From: Pseudoips prasinana
Taxonomy: Eukaryota; Arthropoda; Insecta; Lepidoptera; Nolidae
Length of the DNA: 64,000 nt
Direction of reading: 5' to 3'
NCBI GenBank assembly: GCA_951640165.1
Contig: OX621260.1
Span: forward strand, 20,044,001 to 20,108,000
Shown here: positions 1-11,677 of the stretch, in pieces
Layout: each line of letters opens with the position of its first letter
Position numbering within the stretch: position 1 is the stretch's first letter
Program-made: the position numbers and the translations under genes
The notes under the pieces: generated by a model
The model's database searches: none
What the model was told of the DNA's origin: nothing
Seen by the model: only the letters and a program-made list of their open reading frames with translations

Positions 1-239
1 ATTTTAGTCGTCGATCATACCAATTCAATCAATATCTTCTATTATTCTAGAGCAATGAGCTGCCAACAATCTTGTCATTTTTTTATAATAACTGGCACTG
101 TCACTAGTGACTGAAAAATAATTCAACACCTCTCAAACTTAATCTTTTAGGGAAACGCCTGTTTGTTGTTTTAAAATTTTCCAAACAGGTAAATTTCTAA
201 CTGACTAACTTGGCCTTGTCTGAAATATTGTAACTTAAT
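1..239. other. Unassigned AT-rich sequence
   Basis: I see no coding signature, repeat terminus or RNA gene here. It may be the degraded upstream part of the RTE element that becomes recognisable just after it. Confidence 0.4.
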
Positions 240-1121
240 GCCTAAAGACCTTTTAAGATTAGATTAGCATGGTTCTTAAACATTTTAAGAACAATAAGGC
301 TCCTGGTGATAACAGAGTTACAATAGAGCTTTTTAATGCGGATGGTATACCAATCCTACGAGCTTTTCAAAAGCTATTTAACTTCGCCATACTAAAAGGT
401 CAAACGTCACAAGGCTGGCACATATTGGTGTGGTAGTGCTTTCTTCAATAAGGGCGATAAAAACCCTTTGAAAAAATAACAGACCCATCACGTTACTGAG
501 CCATGTTTACAAGTTGTTTTCGAGAGTCATTACGAATCGTCTCACGCACAGGTTTGACGTCAACCATCCTCCTGAACAAGCCGGTCGCCGAAAATGCTTT
601 AGTACCATATACCACATACATACGCAGCAGCAAGTTATTCAGAAGACCGAGGATATATCCAGCCATTATGCTTAGCGCTTGATTGAATCGAAACCTGGAT
701 GTACTGTGATCTTTCCAAAATTCCAAATTAACTACCGGTATGCCGAGGTGTTAAAGTGTTTGTATGAGAACTCGCAACCTATACGATTGCAGCAAGGCGT
801 GAGACTGGGGGATATAACATCTCTATCTCCAGAACTATTCATCGCTGCATTGGAAGATGTCTTTAAGCTCCGGGACTGAAAGGCTTTGGCATCAATCTCA
901 ATGGCGAATACATCCCTCACCATCGTAATCATGGCTGAAACATTGAAATATCTCGGTACAATGCTCGAAGACTTCAGCAGGGTCTCTCTACTAGAGTGTC
1001 TCAAAATGAACATGGATAAGACGAATATCATGTTGAACATTCAGGTTGCACCCATTCCAGTTAAGGTAAGGGACTCTGCACTCGAGGTTGTGGAGAGCTA
1101 TATCTATAACTAGGACAGACC
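240..1121 (+). mobile_element. RTE-clade LINE, broken reverse transcriptase (first part)
   Basis: Translated in shifting frames, this reads as reverse transcriptase of the RTE clade. NNKAPGDN, the palm-entry motif, lies near 290-320. A degenerate stretch with the spacing of FSTxxHIHTxxQ is near 598-640. GVRxGDxxSPxLF, with the IAALEDVF segment, is near 798-860, and ESYIYLGQ near 1095-1120. Several frameshifts and stops make it a dead copy. It stops at a foreign insertion and resumes about 800 bp later, so the two parts are one element. The assignment rests on recalled RTE motif order. Confidence 0.75.
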
Positions 1122-1926
1122 ACCCCACTAGGGAGGCGGTCCAACGCGGTGGTTTTCACCGAAATCTGCGTGCGCCAGAGAACGGGAGGGCGCCAGAAGA
1201 AACGTTCACTGAGTACCGACGGGATGACTACCGGCACGTATTAGTGCACTGGCACGCACGGCTAGAGTTACGCCTAAACGCGCGCCAGCGTGCCGTCGGT
1301 GCCATCCTACCTCACTTCAAGGCCTGGGTGGAAAGGAGTCTGCCCAACACACTTTCGCTGAGTGCCCGGCCCGGGTGGCCAAAAGGCGACTCAAGATCTC
1401 AATCGGACGGGATCTGTCCCTGCCGGCAATCGTAGGGGCAATGCTGGTGGCTGACTCTTCTAAATGGCATGCCGTGGTCTCCTTTTATGAGTCATGTTCC
1501 AAAAGGAGGCCGCCGAGCGCGAACGGGAGAGATCGCAGACGGAGGAGGCGTCGGGGTGGCGGCTGCAACCAGTAGCCCAACTCCCCCTCGGAGCCGCGGC
1601 GGCAGTAAGAGAAGTCAATGTTACCAGCTAAAAGAAGACAGCGATCTGTTTATGGCGCGGTCGCTGTGCCGGACTGGCAGAAGTCGGCAAATAGCGAGGA
1701 CAATCCAGAGCCCTCTCACGGTGCGTGTGGGACCATCATACCATATGGAACTTTTCGCATAAGGGGTGCACCGGAGCAACATACCCGCGTTCCCGGGGCT
1801 CCCCCATCAGGCGCCAAGAGAAGCCCACGGCAGGTAGGTTTAGTCGGTGCGAGTCTGACGCATCCATCCGTAAACATTTTTGCGGGTGGCATAAGTAGGC
1901 ATTCGACCTGCCTTATCAAAAAAAAA
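1122..1926 (+). mobile_element. 5'-truncated R1-clade LINE fragment nested in the RTE copy
   Basis: This GC-rich block differs sharply from its AT-rich host. Around 1340-1575 it reads as the C-terminus of an R1-clade ORF2: an ECPAR-type zinc-finger remnant, then DLSLPAIVGAM, WHAVVSFYES and an arginine-rich end (RDRRRRRRRGG). A GC-rich 3' UTR follows and ends in a run of ten A at 1917-1926. The RTE open frame resumes directly after that tail, so this is a later insertion. I could not define a target duplication. Frame breaks show that it is inactive. Confidence 0.7.
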
Positions 1927-2500
1927 GGTAAGAGGTCCACTTCGAGTAGGAGATGAATTCTAGAATCTAACTTGCCTGGGCAGCGTTCGGAAAGCTAAGC
2001 TTCTGGTCCCAAATACCAATCAAAAGTCTTCGATTAGTATGTGTTGCCTCCGATTAATTAGGGAACCAAGACGTAGCCGCTCACTACGGGGCTAATAAAA
2101 CGAGTCATGGTCACCCAAAGAGCAATGGAGTACGCCATGTTCGGAGTTTCCCTCCGAGATCAAATCACAAATCTCAAGATCCAACCAAGAGAGGCAAATA
2201 AAAAAAACCGACATAGCTTGAATAATTGCCAAGCAAAAGTGGCGGTGGGCAGGGTACATAGCTTGCAGAATCTACGGCCGCTGGGGCAGAAAGTTTCTCA
2301 AGTGACGACCATGAACCGGAAAACGCAGCGTGGGGCCCCCAACAAGATGGACCGATGATCTTGCGAGGGTCGATGACAGCCGCTGGATGCGGGCAAGGCA
2401 GGATCTGCAGTTGTGGAGTATCTTTGGGAAGCAATGGACTTTGCCCAGCAGTACCTTCGGCTGATATGATGATAATGGTGATGGTTATGATGATGATGCA
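1927..2500 (+). mobile_element. RTE-clade LINE, C-terminus and 3' end (second part)
   Basis: The host RTE copy continues with LAWAAFGKL, then VTQRAMEYAMFGVSLRDQI near 2107-2165 and WTDDL..SRWM..RQDLQLW near 2350-2420. It ends in an imperfect ATG/ATGATG microsatellite, the usual RTE tail. Several stops and frame changes are present. Confidence 0.75.
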
Positions 2501-2585
2501 TCTATTCAATAACGGTGTACGCCACCACGCCTCCGCGGTTTAACTTTAACAGAATGAAAATCAAATTCTTTGTTATAATATAATT

Positions 2586-2945
2586 ATGTCCTCCTAGCCG
2601 AATTTCGGCCCCAGCGGCCAGTCTCAATGGAGACTGGCCATGTGAGCGGGACATACCACAAGTGTGTGTGCAAACACTGGGGCACTATCTATTCCATCAC
2701 TCTCATTATCCGATGGGACGACTAGCGGAACGACCGGAAGGTCAGGTACAGGATCGACGGCTTTACGTGCTCTCCGAGGCATGAGGCTATAATACCGCCA
2801 ACTCCCAGACTTCGGGCTGACACTAAGAAATTTTTCTTTTTACGCAAAAATCCCATAGACACTTTTGGCCCAACCCGGGATTTGAACCAAGGACCTCGTT
2901 ATCTACCTATGAAGACGCTACCACTAGACCAACGAAGCGTAACAC
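2586..2945 (-). mobile_element. SINE-B, near full length
   Basis: On the minus strand it begins with a tRNA-like head (TTGGTCTAGTGGTAGCG as A box, GGTTCAAATCCCGG as B box) near 2945-2885. A GC-rich body follows and ends with GGCCGAAATTCGGCTAGGAGG. The pol III boxes mark it as a tRNA-derived SINE rather than a working tRNA gene, because the 3' half does not fold as an acceptor stem. Confidence 0.75.
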
Positions 2946-3228
2946 ATTCTTTAAAAAAAGAACTGCTCAATTGCTTTTACTTAATTCTGTAGTACCTACC
3001 GAGTTCCAAATTAAAAGAAATTATGACAATAAACAAGAACAGACACGAAAAAATTATATTACAGAGTTTTGTAACAAGCAAAATTGAACTTTAAAATAAT
3101 AAATTCCAAATTATTATGACTAGATGTCACGTGCGGTGGTGTTTATGCAATTATCAAACCAATTTCGATGCGAAAGAGTGCATATTACAATGTCTTGGCT
3201 GGAATGGCTTACCCGTGTTACAGGGTAT
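2946..3228. other. Unassigned AT-rich spacer
   Basis: I see no gene, terminal repeat or RNA signature. Confidence 0.4.
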
Positions 3229-3345
3229 GAAAGGGTAACCCTTTCGGAAGTGGTTCATTACACCCGTTCGAAGGTGTAACTCGTATCATAGGGTTTATTT
3301 TTTAAGCGCTTAAAAATACCCGTTCAAAAACCCGTTCAACGAGTA
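3229..3345. repeat. Cluster of perfect palindromes
   Basis: Three perfect inverted repeats follow each other. GAAAGGGT-A-ACCCTTTC is at 3229-3245. TTACACC with GGTGTAA around a TTCGAA core is at 3258-3279. TTTTAAGCGCTTAAAA is at 3300-3315. A direct repeat of ACCCGTTCAA follows at about 3318-3340. I do not recognise the element. Confidence 0.6.
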
Positions 3346-4213
3346 TCCGGACGGTCCCTGCTCTCAACCAGTGGCTTAACTTAAGCGACTAATACCTGAG
3401 AGCACCCTTATGGGGTTCGGGCCACAGCTCAGGGGTGCACTAAAGTAAAAAGAAGGAATTCTAAATGAGGGTGTGATCACTTGCACGGGATCAACGATCA
3501 CGTGGTAATAAATATATCCATAAGTTCAATCGTATTTAGTCGCAATCTTAAGACAAATTAGATATTACCAAGATTCAGAATCACTAAATTTATCTGTTAA
3601 ACAAAAGGTCAACCTTATAATAGATGAAGTACTAACTCTTAGCCAACTTATAAGTACCTACCAAGCCTTAAAGGTTACTTGAAGGGTGACTACTTTGTTC
3701 AATCAGGTTAACATCTGATAACAGTACTTGTAAAAGATTCTACGCAACTATTTATTTATTTAAGAGTTTTTGAACATACACAAAAAAAAACTTGTGTGTA
3801 CTTATGTACACGCGTTAGAAGTTATACTTCTTAATATACAACTTGAACATAGTTATCAATTTTCATACCACCTAGAACTAACTTCATGCTGTTAAATTTT
3901 TTGGTGTCGGTGTGCGCGCGCTTTGTAAAAATTCACTCTCATAATTTTTCTCCATCGCGCCAAAAGAAGTATAACTTCAAAATAACCAAAAGTAAATTAA
4001 GTGTAGAAGAAATAAATAGTACTTGGGTGCTGCTTATATCAAAAGAAATTTCTTCCAGCAGACCCGCGAGAGGAGATATTAAAGTACAATCAGCATGTGC
4101 GTAGGTTTATAATGCCATTACATAAACTTCATACTAAAATACACAAAAAACCCACAACACAACAGAAGATAATGAAATAAACAGAGAATAGTTTTAGAAT
4201 TACGAATGTCAGA
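3346..4213. other. Unassigned sequence, no convincing gene
   Basis: This contains a GC-richer segment to about 3450 (ending CAGCTCAGGGGTGC) and then AT-rich DNA. The longest reading frame, 72 codons from 3886, has no recognisable domain or splice context. Confidence 0.4.
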
Positions 4214-5010
4214 GGGAGAGAAGACCACAATCTGACTGGCTTAACCGTGAAGGAATGTGAATAAAACTCACGCTTTCTCTCACCCATCACAACACAATAA
4301 TAAATTAAATAAAATCTATAAATTATAAATAGTAATTATAAAATCATACAATAAAACAAATAATAATTAGTAAATTAGGTGTAATTTATCTATAATATGT
4401 ATTTCGACAAGGGAGAGAAGACCACAATCTGACTGGCTTAACCGTGAAGGAATGTGAATAAAACTCACGCTTTATGCAATGGACGATTAAGAAGGTATTA
4501 TAGTAATAATAAATACATTAATTTCAGGTAAGTTACACCCATCACAACACAATATAAATACATTAATTTCAGGTAAGTTACACCCATCACAACACAATAA
4601 TAAATTAAATAAAATCTATAAATTATAAATAGTAATTATAAAATCATACAATAAAACAAATAATAATTAGTAAATTAGGTGTAATTTATCCATAATATGT
4701 ATTTCGACAAGGGAGAGAAGACCACAATCTGACTGGCTTAACCGTGAAGGAATGTGAATAAAACTCACGCTTTATGCAATGGACGATTAAGAAGGTATTA
4801 TAGTAATAATAAATACATTAATTTCAGGTAAGTTACACCCATCACAACACAATATAAATACATTAATTTCAGGTAAGTTACACCCATCACAACACAATAA
4901 TAAATTAAATAAAATCTATAAATTATAAATAGTAATTATAAAATCATACAATAAAACAAATAATAATTAGTAAATTAGGTGTAATTTATCTATAATATGT
5001 ATTTCGACAA
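4214..5010. repeat. Tandem array of a 300-bp unit, 2.7 copies
   Basis: Units start with GGGAGAGAAGACCACAATCT at 4214, 4411 and 4711. The second and third are exactly 300 bp; I noticed a single difference (TATAAT or CATAAT near the end). The first lacks about 103 bp. Each full unit holds an internal 48-bp duplication containing ATTTCAGGTAAGTTACACCC, so a splice-acceptor-like CAG is fused to a donor-like GTAAGT. There is no coding potential. Confidence 0.9.
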
Positions 5011-5185
5011 ATATATAAGTATATTTATCAATTTTCTGGTTCATAGTGCAGGCTCTGCCTAGACGGCAGTGTGTTAGTTGTTCCAAGTTATGTACTATCA
5101 TTTATTAGCCCAGCAACTGTGGAGATCCTTGGGGGAGGCCTTTGTCCAGCAGTCGAAATCTTTTGGCTGATGTGATGATGAAAAC
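5011..5185 (+). mobile_element. SINE-D 3' part followed by an RTE 3' end
   Basis: The first about 90 bp match the SINE-D tail (CTGGTTCATAGTGCAGGCTCTGCC). From about 5105 the last 80 bp of an RTE element follow (GTGGAGATCCTTGGGGGAGG, TTTGTCCAGCAGT, a short TGATGATG tail). Confidence 0.65.
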
Positions 5186-7275
5186 GTATTAAAAGTATAA
5201 CGTCATGTTTTATAAGTATATGTAGAAATAGCACGCTAATTGCAAAAAGTTTCCACGGAAAGTTTGCTAACAGAGCTGGCTGAACTTAATGTAAGTGTCA
5301 ATAAGTCTAGTGTGGGACTAGCCGTTTCCGTCGTACATGTCCTTAAGTTGGTACAAACGACAAGCGCCAACCTGTGGCTCTAACACTGAAACATCATTAT
5401 ACTGCAGTGATTTATATCTGACTGTTGCCAGCTGATTTGAATATTACAGTGTAACTGTTTACAGTGTGACAGTATCCAGAACTGTGTATAGGTGATACAC
5501 AGATCTGGGAACAGTCAGCAACATGTCTAAGTAGCTTCACAGGGACATTCTTTATAATCACCAGCTCTCTTCATATCGCTTTCATACTTGAATTACAGGC
5601 ATAACTTGTATCTAATATCCTAAGCAAGGATCTTAAAAGACTATGCAAAGATTTATCACTTAACACATTTATTACGAAAAGCAGTACGGCAAGGAATATT
5701 TTTAATTTAACGGTAATTTAGTATTTAACTATTGTAATATTTTTATTTAGTTAGTTGTAATTCTTTAGTCATTTATTGATTATAACTTAGGCACTGATAT
5801 ATCTGTTGCTATTCGTGAAAACCTGTTATTTGCTCACTGTAGCTTACTTTATATTTAATTTTATGTTTAATAGCTGTTGGTTTTTATTTGTAAATAAATA
5901 AATATATTTCACGAACTAGTAATAGATCACAGCTTATTACATAACAAAGGTACGATATAAATTACTTGTTGGTTTATGGAACTTCAGCAACAGCTCCTAG
6001 TTTTGTTTTATGATAATAATTTTATGAATGTATTTATTTATTTATGAAATAAAAGTATATATGCATGTACATCATATAGTATGTAAATTAATATATAATT
6101 TATTGATTACATTGGGAAGTATGACAATGACATAAAACGCAACTTCACAACTGGCCCTATAGAGTTGCTGATTTTGTGGAGACGAGTATTTATATTTGAC
6201 TTTCACATATCATAATGTAATGAAGTAAAAGCTATGTACTCCTTTTTACCAAAATGGCGCGTCGGAGGAGTATACAATTTGGAACTTAAAGTTCATATGG
6301 AGAAGGAGTGAAGAAAGCTAATGTTTCTATATATTAGGCATTAGAGCTAAATTATTTTAATAAATAAAAAAAAGAGTTTGCTTTAGATCACACGAATGAA
6401 GTAAAACTTAAAACGTAACTGGCTAGGAGATAAAGAAAAGGAAATGTGTGCTTGCACCTCTCTCTCTTGCCTCTTCGTAAAATACTTCATTAACTTAAAT
6501 CTCCATCTCGAATCCTATTCACCTCACCCAATCACACTTTTCGTAACACTAAAAAAAATACATTATTTTACCAATAATTTGACGTTATTTATTCAGTACC
6601 AAATAAATTTACCAATGATGTAATAATGATACCTACCTACTTACCAAAAAATTAAAGGTTTTTGTTTTTTAAAGTGCTTATTATTTAATGTCATTCATTA
6701 ATTATAATAACTGAATATGATTTATTGGGACCTGCGATCTGCGATCTCAATCAATCAAAACTATTGTTTTGCTATGTTCTTTTGAAATTGAACCATTTGA
6801 TTGAACGGGTCGAACGAACCAGATCATTTTGTCATCGGGTCAGTATTGATTCAGATCTTTGCGATCGAACGAACGACACATGCCTACTGTCAAAACTGAG
6901 AACAGACTTAAACTTTAATGTCTATAGTCTTTGACAATAGAACCATTATGTTCGAATTTCAAACAAGTGCGATCTCTAATCTTTTTAAATTAATCAAAAT
7001 TTCGTCCGTTTGACCATGGTTTGACCATTGCTATCATTAAACCAAAGCTGTCCGTTTTATGAAAGCGATCAAGTCAGTCAAGTTAGCGACATAACATGAT
7101 TCTTAACTTATCTGTGACGGACTCCATGATGGCGGTTAATGAATTAACATCCGCCAGTTTATCATGTAAGAGGATTAATTGCTAAGTTGATTGACAACTC
7201 TCGTGTTCCAAGCGGAGGAATTACATGCAAACATTCCATGTCATTGCACCATATTAAATTCCTGTTCCATATTAT
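5186..7275. other. Long AT-rich stretch without a gene
   Basis: There is no convincing exon or RNA gene. At about 6238-6330 there is a repeat (GTCGGAGGAGTAT, then an ATTTGGAAC-like block) that recurs inverted near 18.2 kb. Near 6790-6890, words of the form GAACGAACC/GAACGAACG recur, which looks like an unassigned repeat. The rest shows nothing recognisable. Confidence 0.5.
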
Positions 7276-7535
7276 TATGGTGCTGTGTGGCTAACGGCAT
7301 AGAATATAGCCACCCCATCTCATCCCGCGGCGGCGTAGAAGTTGTCCCGAGGGAATATCTACCAGAGCAGCAGCGTCTCTCTGTGTACTATGAACATCGT
7401 ACTGCGATCGCCAACCCGTCTGCCAAGCGTGGTGATTATGGCATATCCCTCCCAGTGATGGGCACAAGTCCATAGTGGAAATATTTTGGGGAGGCCGTTG
7501 TCCAGCTGTGGACGTCATTCGGCTGATATGCTTGG
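7276..7535 (+). mobile_element. RTE-tail short element
   Basis: It starts GTGCTGTGTGGCTAACGGC, carries CCCCATCTCATCCCG, GATCGCCAACCCGTCTGCCA and GGCGATTATGGCATA-like blocks, and ends with the RTE-like 3' sequence TTGTCCAGCTGTGGACGTCA. The two-part structure suggests a non-autonomous element copied by RTE machinery (inference). Confidence 0.65.
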
Positions 7536-7616
7536 GTTAGTAATTGAAATAATTACATAACAAATTATGTAATAAGGAATTCCCTTTCATTTTAAATCAT
7601 TTGTTGCTAAAGTCTA

Positions 7617-7988
7617 TCCTACTAATATCATAAACGTGAAAGTTTGTAAGTATGGATGGATCAACGGATGTTTGTTACTCTGTCACGTAAAACATAGAAT
7701 GGACTTTAATGAAACAATAGCTTATAGGTACATCAGAATAACACTTAAGCTACAATTTATAAAGATATTGTGTGAATTGTCCAAAATATGACGATAAGTG
7801 TCAAGTAAGTAAGAAAAAGTCTACCATCTGCGAGCTATTCCGGCGTACACTGCCAAAACCGCTAGAGGTACATATCCCACTAATATTATCTATGCGAAAG
7901 TTTGTGTGTATAGATATATGGATGTATGTTTGTTACTCTTTTACGCCAAAACTACCTTAACGCGGGCGAAACCGCGGGGCATAGTTAG
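7617..7988 (+). mobile_element. H1-double Helitron
   Basis: It starts TCCTACTAATATCATAAACG and ends ...CCGCGGGGCATAGTTAG. A second complete Lep1 5' end (TCCCACTAATATTATCTATG) begins inside near 7889. The shared linker between the two heads (ATGACGATAAGTGTCAAGTA) marks a distinct subfamily with four other copies in the window. Confidence 0.85.
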
Positions 7989-8247
7989 TCTTACATAATT
8001 ACGATAAAACGAAATTTAAAGTAAGTCTACAGATATTTATTTCTTAATTCTTTATGTAACGGATCATAAAAATAACAGATAGTCCGAGCACTAATAAAAT
8101 ATAATAATAAATAACCGTACATATAATTATTATTTACGGCTGTATCTGGAAACCGCTGGATACGAATAGCACAAGCCTGGCAACCTACTTGCAGCTCCTC
8201 TGGTGTTGCAAGTGTTCATGGGCTCGTTTGCCTGGCTATTATAAAAA

Positions 8248-8603
8248 TGTCCTCCAGGCCAGATTCGACCACGGCGGCCAGTCTCAATGGAGACTAGCCA
8301 ACTGCGCAGGACATAGTATAGTGCACAAGTGTGTGCGCAAACACAGGAGCACTTTCTATGTCATCACTCCCATGATCCGATGGGACGACTAGGGAAATGA
8401 CTGGAAAGAGGTCAGGTACAAGACCGACGACTTTACGTGCTCTCCGTGGAATGGGGGTATAATACCGCCAACTCCCAGATTTCAGGCTGATAATGAAAAT
8501 TTCTTTCTACGGAAAAATCCCAAAATCACTTTTTAGACCAACCCGGGATTTGAACCCTGACCTCATTATCTACGGTTGAGCACGCTAGATTAACGAGGCA
8601 GTT
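8248..8603 (-). mobile_element. SINE-B
   Basis: The minus-strand head is degraded (GTTAATCTAGCGTGCTC, then GGTTCAAATCCCGGGTTGG). The body shows TCAGCCTGAAATCTGGGAG and GCCAGTCTCCATTGAGACTG equivalents. Confidence 0.7.
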
Positions 8604-8784
8604 GCTATTATATGTATAAAGTACTGAAACCTATGACGTTTCCAACACATGGCATCATTCCCGCGTTGCCTTGATCTCCTCATTGATAAGCTCGGTGACG
8701 GTCACAGGACGTTAACATGCAATTATAACATTATATTATGATTAAGTTGGTAAGAAATAAATAATCAGTTGTAATAATAATATC

Positions 8785-9025
8785 CTAGGACGTTTTTTAA
8801 CCCCGGCCATCTGATCCCAAACTAAACAGAGCTTGTACTATGGAAACCAGATAACTGAAATACTACATATAATACTTTTTTTTTGTAAATACATACTTAT
8901 ATAGATAATTACACCCAGACTCAGGACAAATAGACATGTTCATGCGCACCAATATCTGTCCTGGATGGGAATCCACGACCTCCGGTGTGAAAAGCAAGCA
9001 TTTGCCAACCACGCCAAAAGGCCCG
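8785..9025 (-). mobile_element. SINE-A
   Basis: The minus-strand order is complete: a GGCGTGGTTGGCAAATG A-box region, a damaged B box (GTCGTGGATTCCCA), core GTGTAATTATCTATATAAGT, and a tail with GGGATCAGATGGCC. It is flanked on its head side by a long AT microsatellite. Confidence 0.8.
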
Positions 9026-9039
9026 TCAATAATCATACC

Positions 9040-9043
<4 letters not shown>

Positions 9044-9101
<58 letters not shown>
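9044..9101. repeat. (AT)n microsatellite
   Basis: This is an uninterrupted TA dinucleotide run of nearly 60 bp. It produces artificial isoleucine/tyrosine reading frames on both strands. Confidence 0.95.
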
Positions 9102-9104
<3 letters not shown>

Positions 9105-9837
9105 TGGTCAAATATTTATATCCGCATCGTAACAAATAAAGACCTCAACAAAGCAAGCCGCCTATTCAGATTGACAACATTATCACCAAGTATTTAATAA
9201 TAGACAAGTTAAAAGACCCAGGACGTAAACACGCGTTATCAACGCAACATAATTCTACGATGCATCGCTATTGAGAGAATCATTAACCAAACTTATAGCA
9301 GATGAATAAATAAACGAAGGTCCATGTCTGTATTCTCGTTTCCTGTGCACACACACAAATGCACACACACACAACCACGGTGGCGTCATTCCGAAGAGGG
9401 CAAACACTCGTCTTAAATATACGAAGTAGAGATATCAACGCCTCTTATCTGATATAGCTACACTGATTCACCGTATCATGCATATACGGGGCAATTTTCC
9501 ATTTATAAACAGTTTTTGTAGCGCTATTCTATTCATAACTTCAAAATTCAAAAGTCATTTATTCCGTAAAAAAATTACATTTATGTGGAATCCTGATCTT
9601 TTTTACCTACCATGCAGTGCATGACGTGGCAGCTACTAAAACACTTCCAGAAAATTCAGAAGGAAGATTTTAAAAAAAATAAAATATACTTAAGATTAAT
9701 TACAATTATGCGTGTTGACTCAGAACAACTCAATCCCAAGCACTTTTGTCACTTTTCTTGAAACTGGATATCATGGACTCTGCGGGTTCCTAAGACTTTT
9801 CTGCTGGCCCAGATGCTTTTAAATCTTGACAGACAGA

Positions 9838-10075
9838 CATATTGACATTTCAGGTGCTGGTTGGCGTGGTTCGACACCTACCCATGACAGGTATTTGTGA
9901 GCATGATCAAGTCTGATTGGCCTGAGTCTGGGTGTAATTATCTATATAAGTATGAATTTACTAAATAAAAGTAGTATAGGTAATATATCAGTAATCTTAT
10001 TTTCATAGAAGGATCTCTAATTAGTTTGGGATCAGATGGCCGTGTTTGAATAATGTCCCAGGATATTATTATTAT
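9838..10075 (+). mobile_element. SINE-A, degraded head
   Basis: The head has lost much of the sequence between the A and B boxes. The core (GAGTCTGGGTGTAATTATC) and tail (GGGATCAGATGGCCGTG, GTCCCAGGATATTATTATTA) are intact. Confidence 0.75.
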
Positions 10076-10905
10076 ATGGACAGTAAATTCATTCTATAAG
10101 TGTTCCCTTTTTCCTTTTGAAGTACAGAACCTTAAAAAGTAATACAGTATGTAGGCAACATCAGTAACTTCACATGGTTCTTCCCAAAATAATATCCGGA
10201 CAAAAAGAAGTCAGGTAGATCCCTAAATCTTCGACAAGGTGTTTTATGACAAAGGCCTGTGGTACTTTTTGGGCTCATGCACAACACTTCGCAGAAGATC
10301 ATCACTTGATCAAATGCATAGTTTACGATTATATAAAAGACATACAGATAAACATTCATTTTATATATATAGATGTTATATACAAAAGTTGGTGCACCAT
10401 TGAACAAATTAATTCATTATCATTTATTTGTGCATTTAAAAAAGCTTTTTTTCTTACAACTCTAACATTCTAAAACAAACAATACCAAGAAAATGTAGAG
10501 TCTAACAAGCACTAACAACCATCGACTCTACAAAGGCTAAACAAACACGGCCCTTCAGTCGACCGTCTGTAATACATCCTCATTTCCAACGAGAGGCCTC
10601 ACAATCCACAATAATAATCCCATTGAAAACACTAACAAGTCGAGAGCTCACAATCACATGAGGTGCAGAGCCTCGAGGGCATCTATTTACCATAACAAGA
10701 GGGTCTCACAATGCCCGGCCACGAGAGAAGCGCGCCTAACTAGGTGTAAAACGAGCTGAGTTTACGTGGGCCCCCTTTGTAATACTTGAACTAGAAATCT
10801 TATTACGGTTCTCGTTTCAATTTTATTGTTCCCGATACCAGTCTGTACATAAATAGTATTTACGATCTAACTTGGCTCCAATTTCTATTTATTTATAAAC
10901 TAGCT
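10076..10905. other. Unassigned sequence, partly GC-rich
   Basis: The first 400 bp are AT-rich. From about 10480 to 10790 the composition rises and short words such as CTCACAAT recur three times (about 10586, 10643, 10704). It is not long enough or regular enough to call a tandem repeat. No gene is seen. Confidence 0.4.
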
Positions 10906-11250
10906 GTTCCCCGCGGCTTTACCCGCTCTGATCTTGACGGGCCTGTTGGCGTGGTTGGCAAATGCTTGCTTTTCACGCCAGAGGTCGTGGGTTCGATTCC
11001 CACCCAGGACAGATATTTGTGTGCATGAACATGTCTGTTTGTCCTGAGTCTGGGTGTAATTATCTATTTAAGTATGTATTTACAAAAGAAAAGTATTATA
11101 TGTAGTATATCAGTTATCTGGTTTACATAGCACAAGCTCTGCTTAGTTTGGGATCAGATGGCCGTGTGTAAATATTGCCCCAAGATATATTATATTATAT
11201 TATAAAAGAAATCTTTATAGATTATAGCCTATGTGTTAATTCAGACATAC
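10906..11250 (-). mobile_element. H1 Helitron interrupted by SINE-A
   Basis: The minus-strand Helitron 3' end (ACTAGCTGTTCCCCGCGGCT at its left edge) breaks at about 10937 and resumes at about 11208 with TTTATAGATTATAGCCTATG. The intervening sequence is a SINE-A. The remaining 5' end of the Helitron is lost. Confidence 0.75.
10938..11200 (+). mobile_element. SINE-A, near full length, inserted in a Helitron
   Basis: This is one of the best preserved copies. It has head GGCCTGTTGGCGTGGTTGGC, B box GGTTCGATTCCC, core GAGTCTGGGTGTAATTATCT, and a tail ending in repeated ATTAT. An ATCTT-like word on both sides could be the target duplication. Confidence 0.85.
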
Positions 11251-11501
11251 TACTCTTTCTTATTAATTCAACGATAATCGGCAATCTTCTAAACTCTGGT
11301 TCTGATTTAGAAGTGTTACAAAAAGCCAGTGAGTTATTACAATAGCCTTGAAACGAAACCATTGAAGGTCTTGAGAATGTAACAAAAAACTCTTAACAAT
11401 ACTTATAAACCCGCAGGCCGCCGAACTGTTGCCACCTCTAAATACCAACAACAGAAACTATTGTTTAATAAACTCCCTTTCAATCACAGATTGCTCTCAA
11501 A
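11251..11501. other. Unassigned AT-rich spacer
   Basis: A 62-codon minus-strand frame (11263-11451) shows no domain. I see nothing else. Confidence 0.35.
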
Positions 11502-11677
11502 TCACACTAATATTATAAAGGCGAAAGTTTGTGAGCGTGTATGTTTGTTACTTCTTCATGCAAAAACTACCGAACGGAGTTAGATGCAACTTTGTAGTAA
11601 TATAGCTTATATATCCAAATAACACATAGACCATAATTTATAAAGTTTAACGTGGTTAAACCGCGGGGCACAGCTAG
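11502..11677 (+). mobile_element. H1 Helitron, complete
   Basis: It starts TCACACTAATATTATAAAGG and ends GGGGCACAGCTAG. Being short and without coding capacity, it depends on an autonomous Helitron. Its last base directly touches the first base of the next Helitron. Confidence 0.9.

Noticed and set aside
4214..5010. CRISPR-like array
   Set aside because: The units are 300-bp head-to-tail repeats without unique spacers, in a eukaryotic context.
8863..9139. Reading frames through 9.0-9.1 kb on both strands
   Set aside because: They are produced by the AT dinucleotide run and a SINE-A, not by genes.
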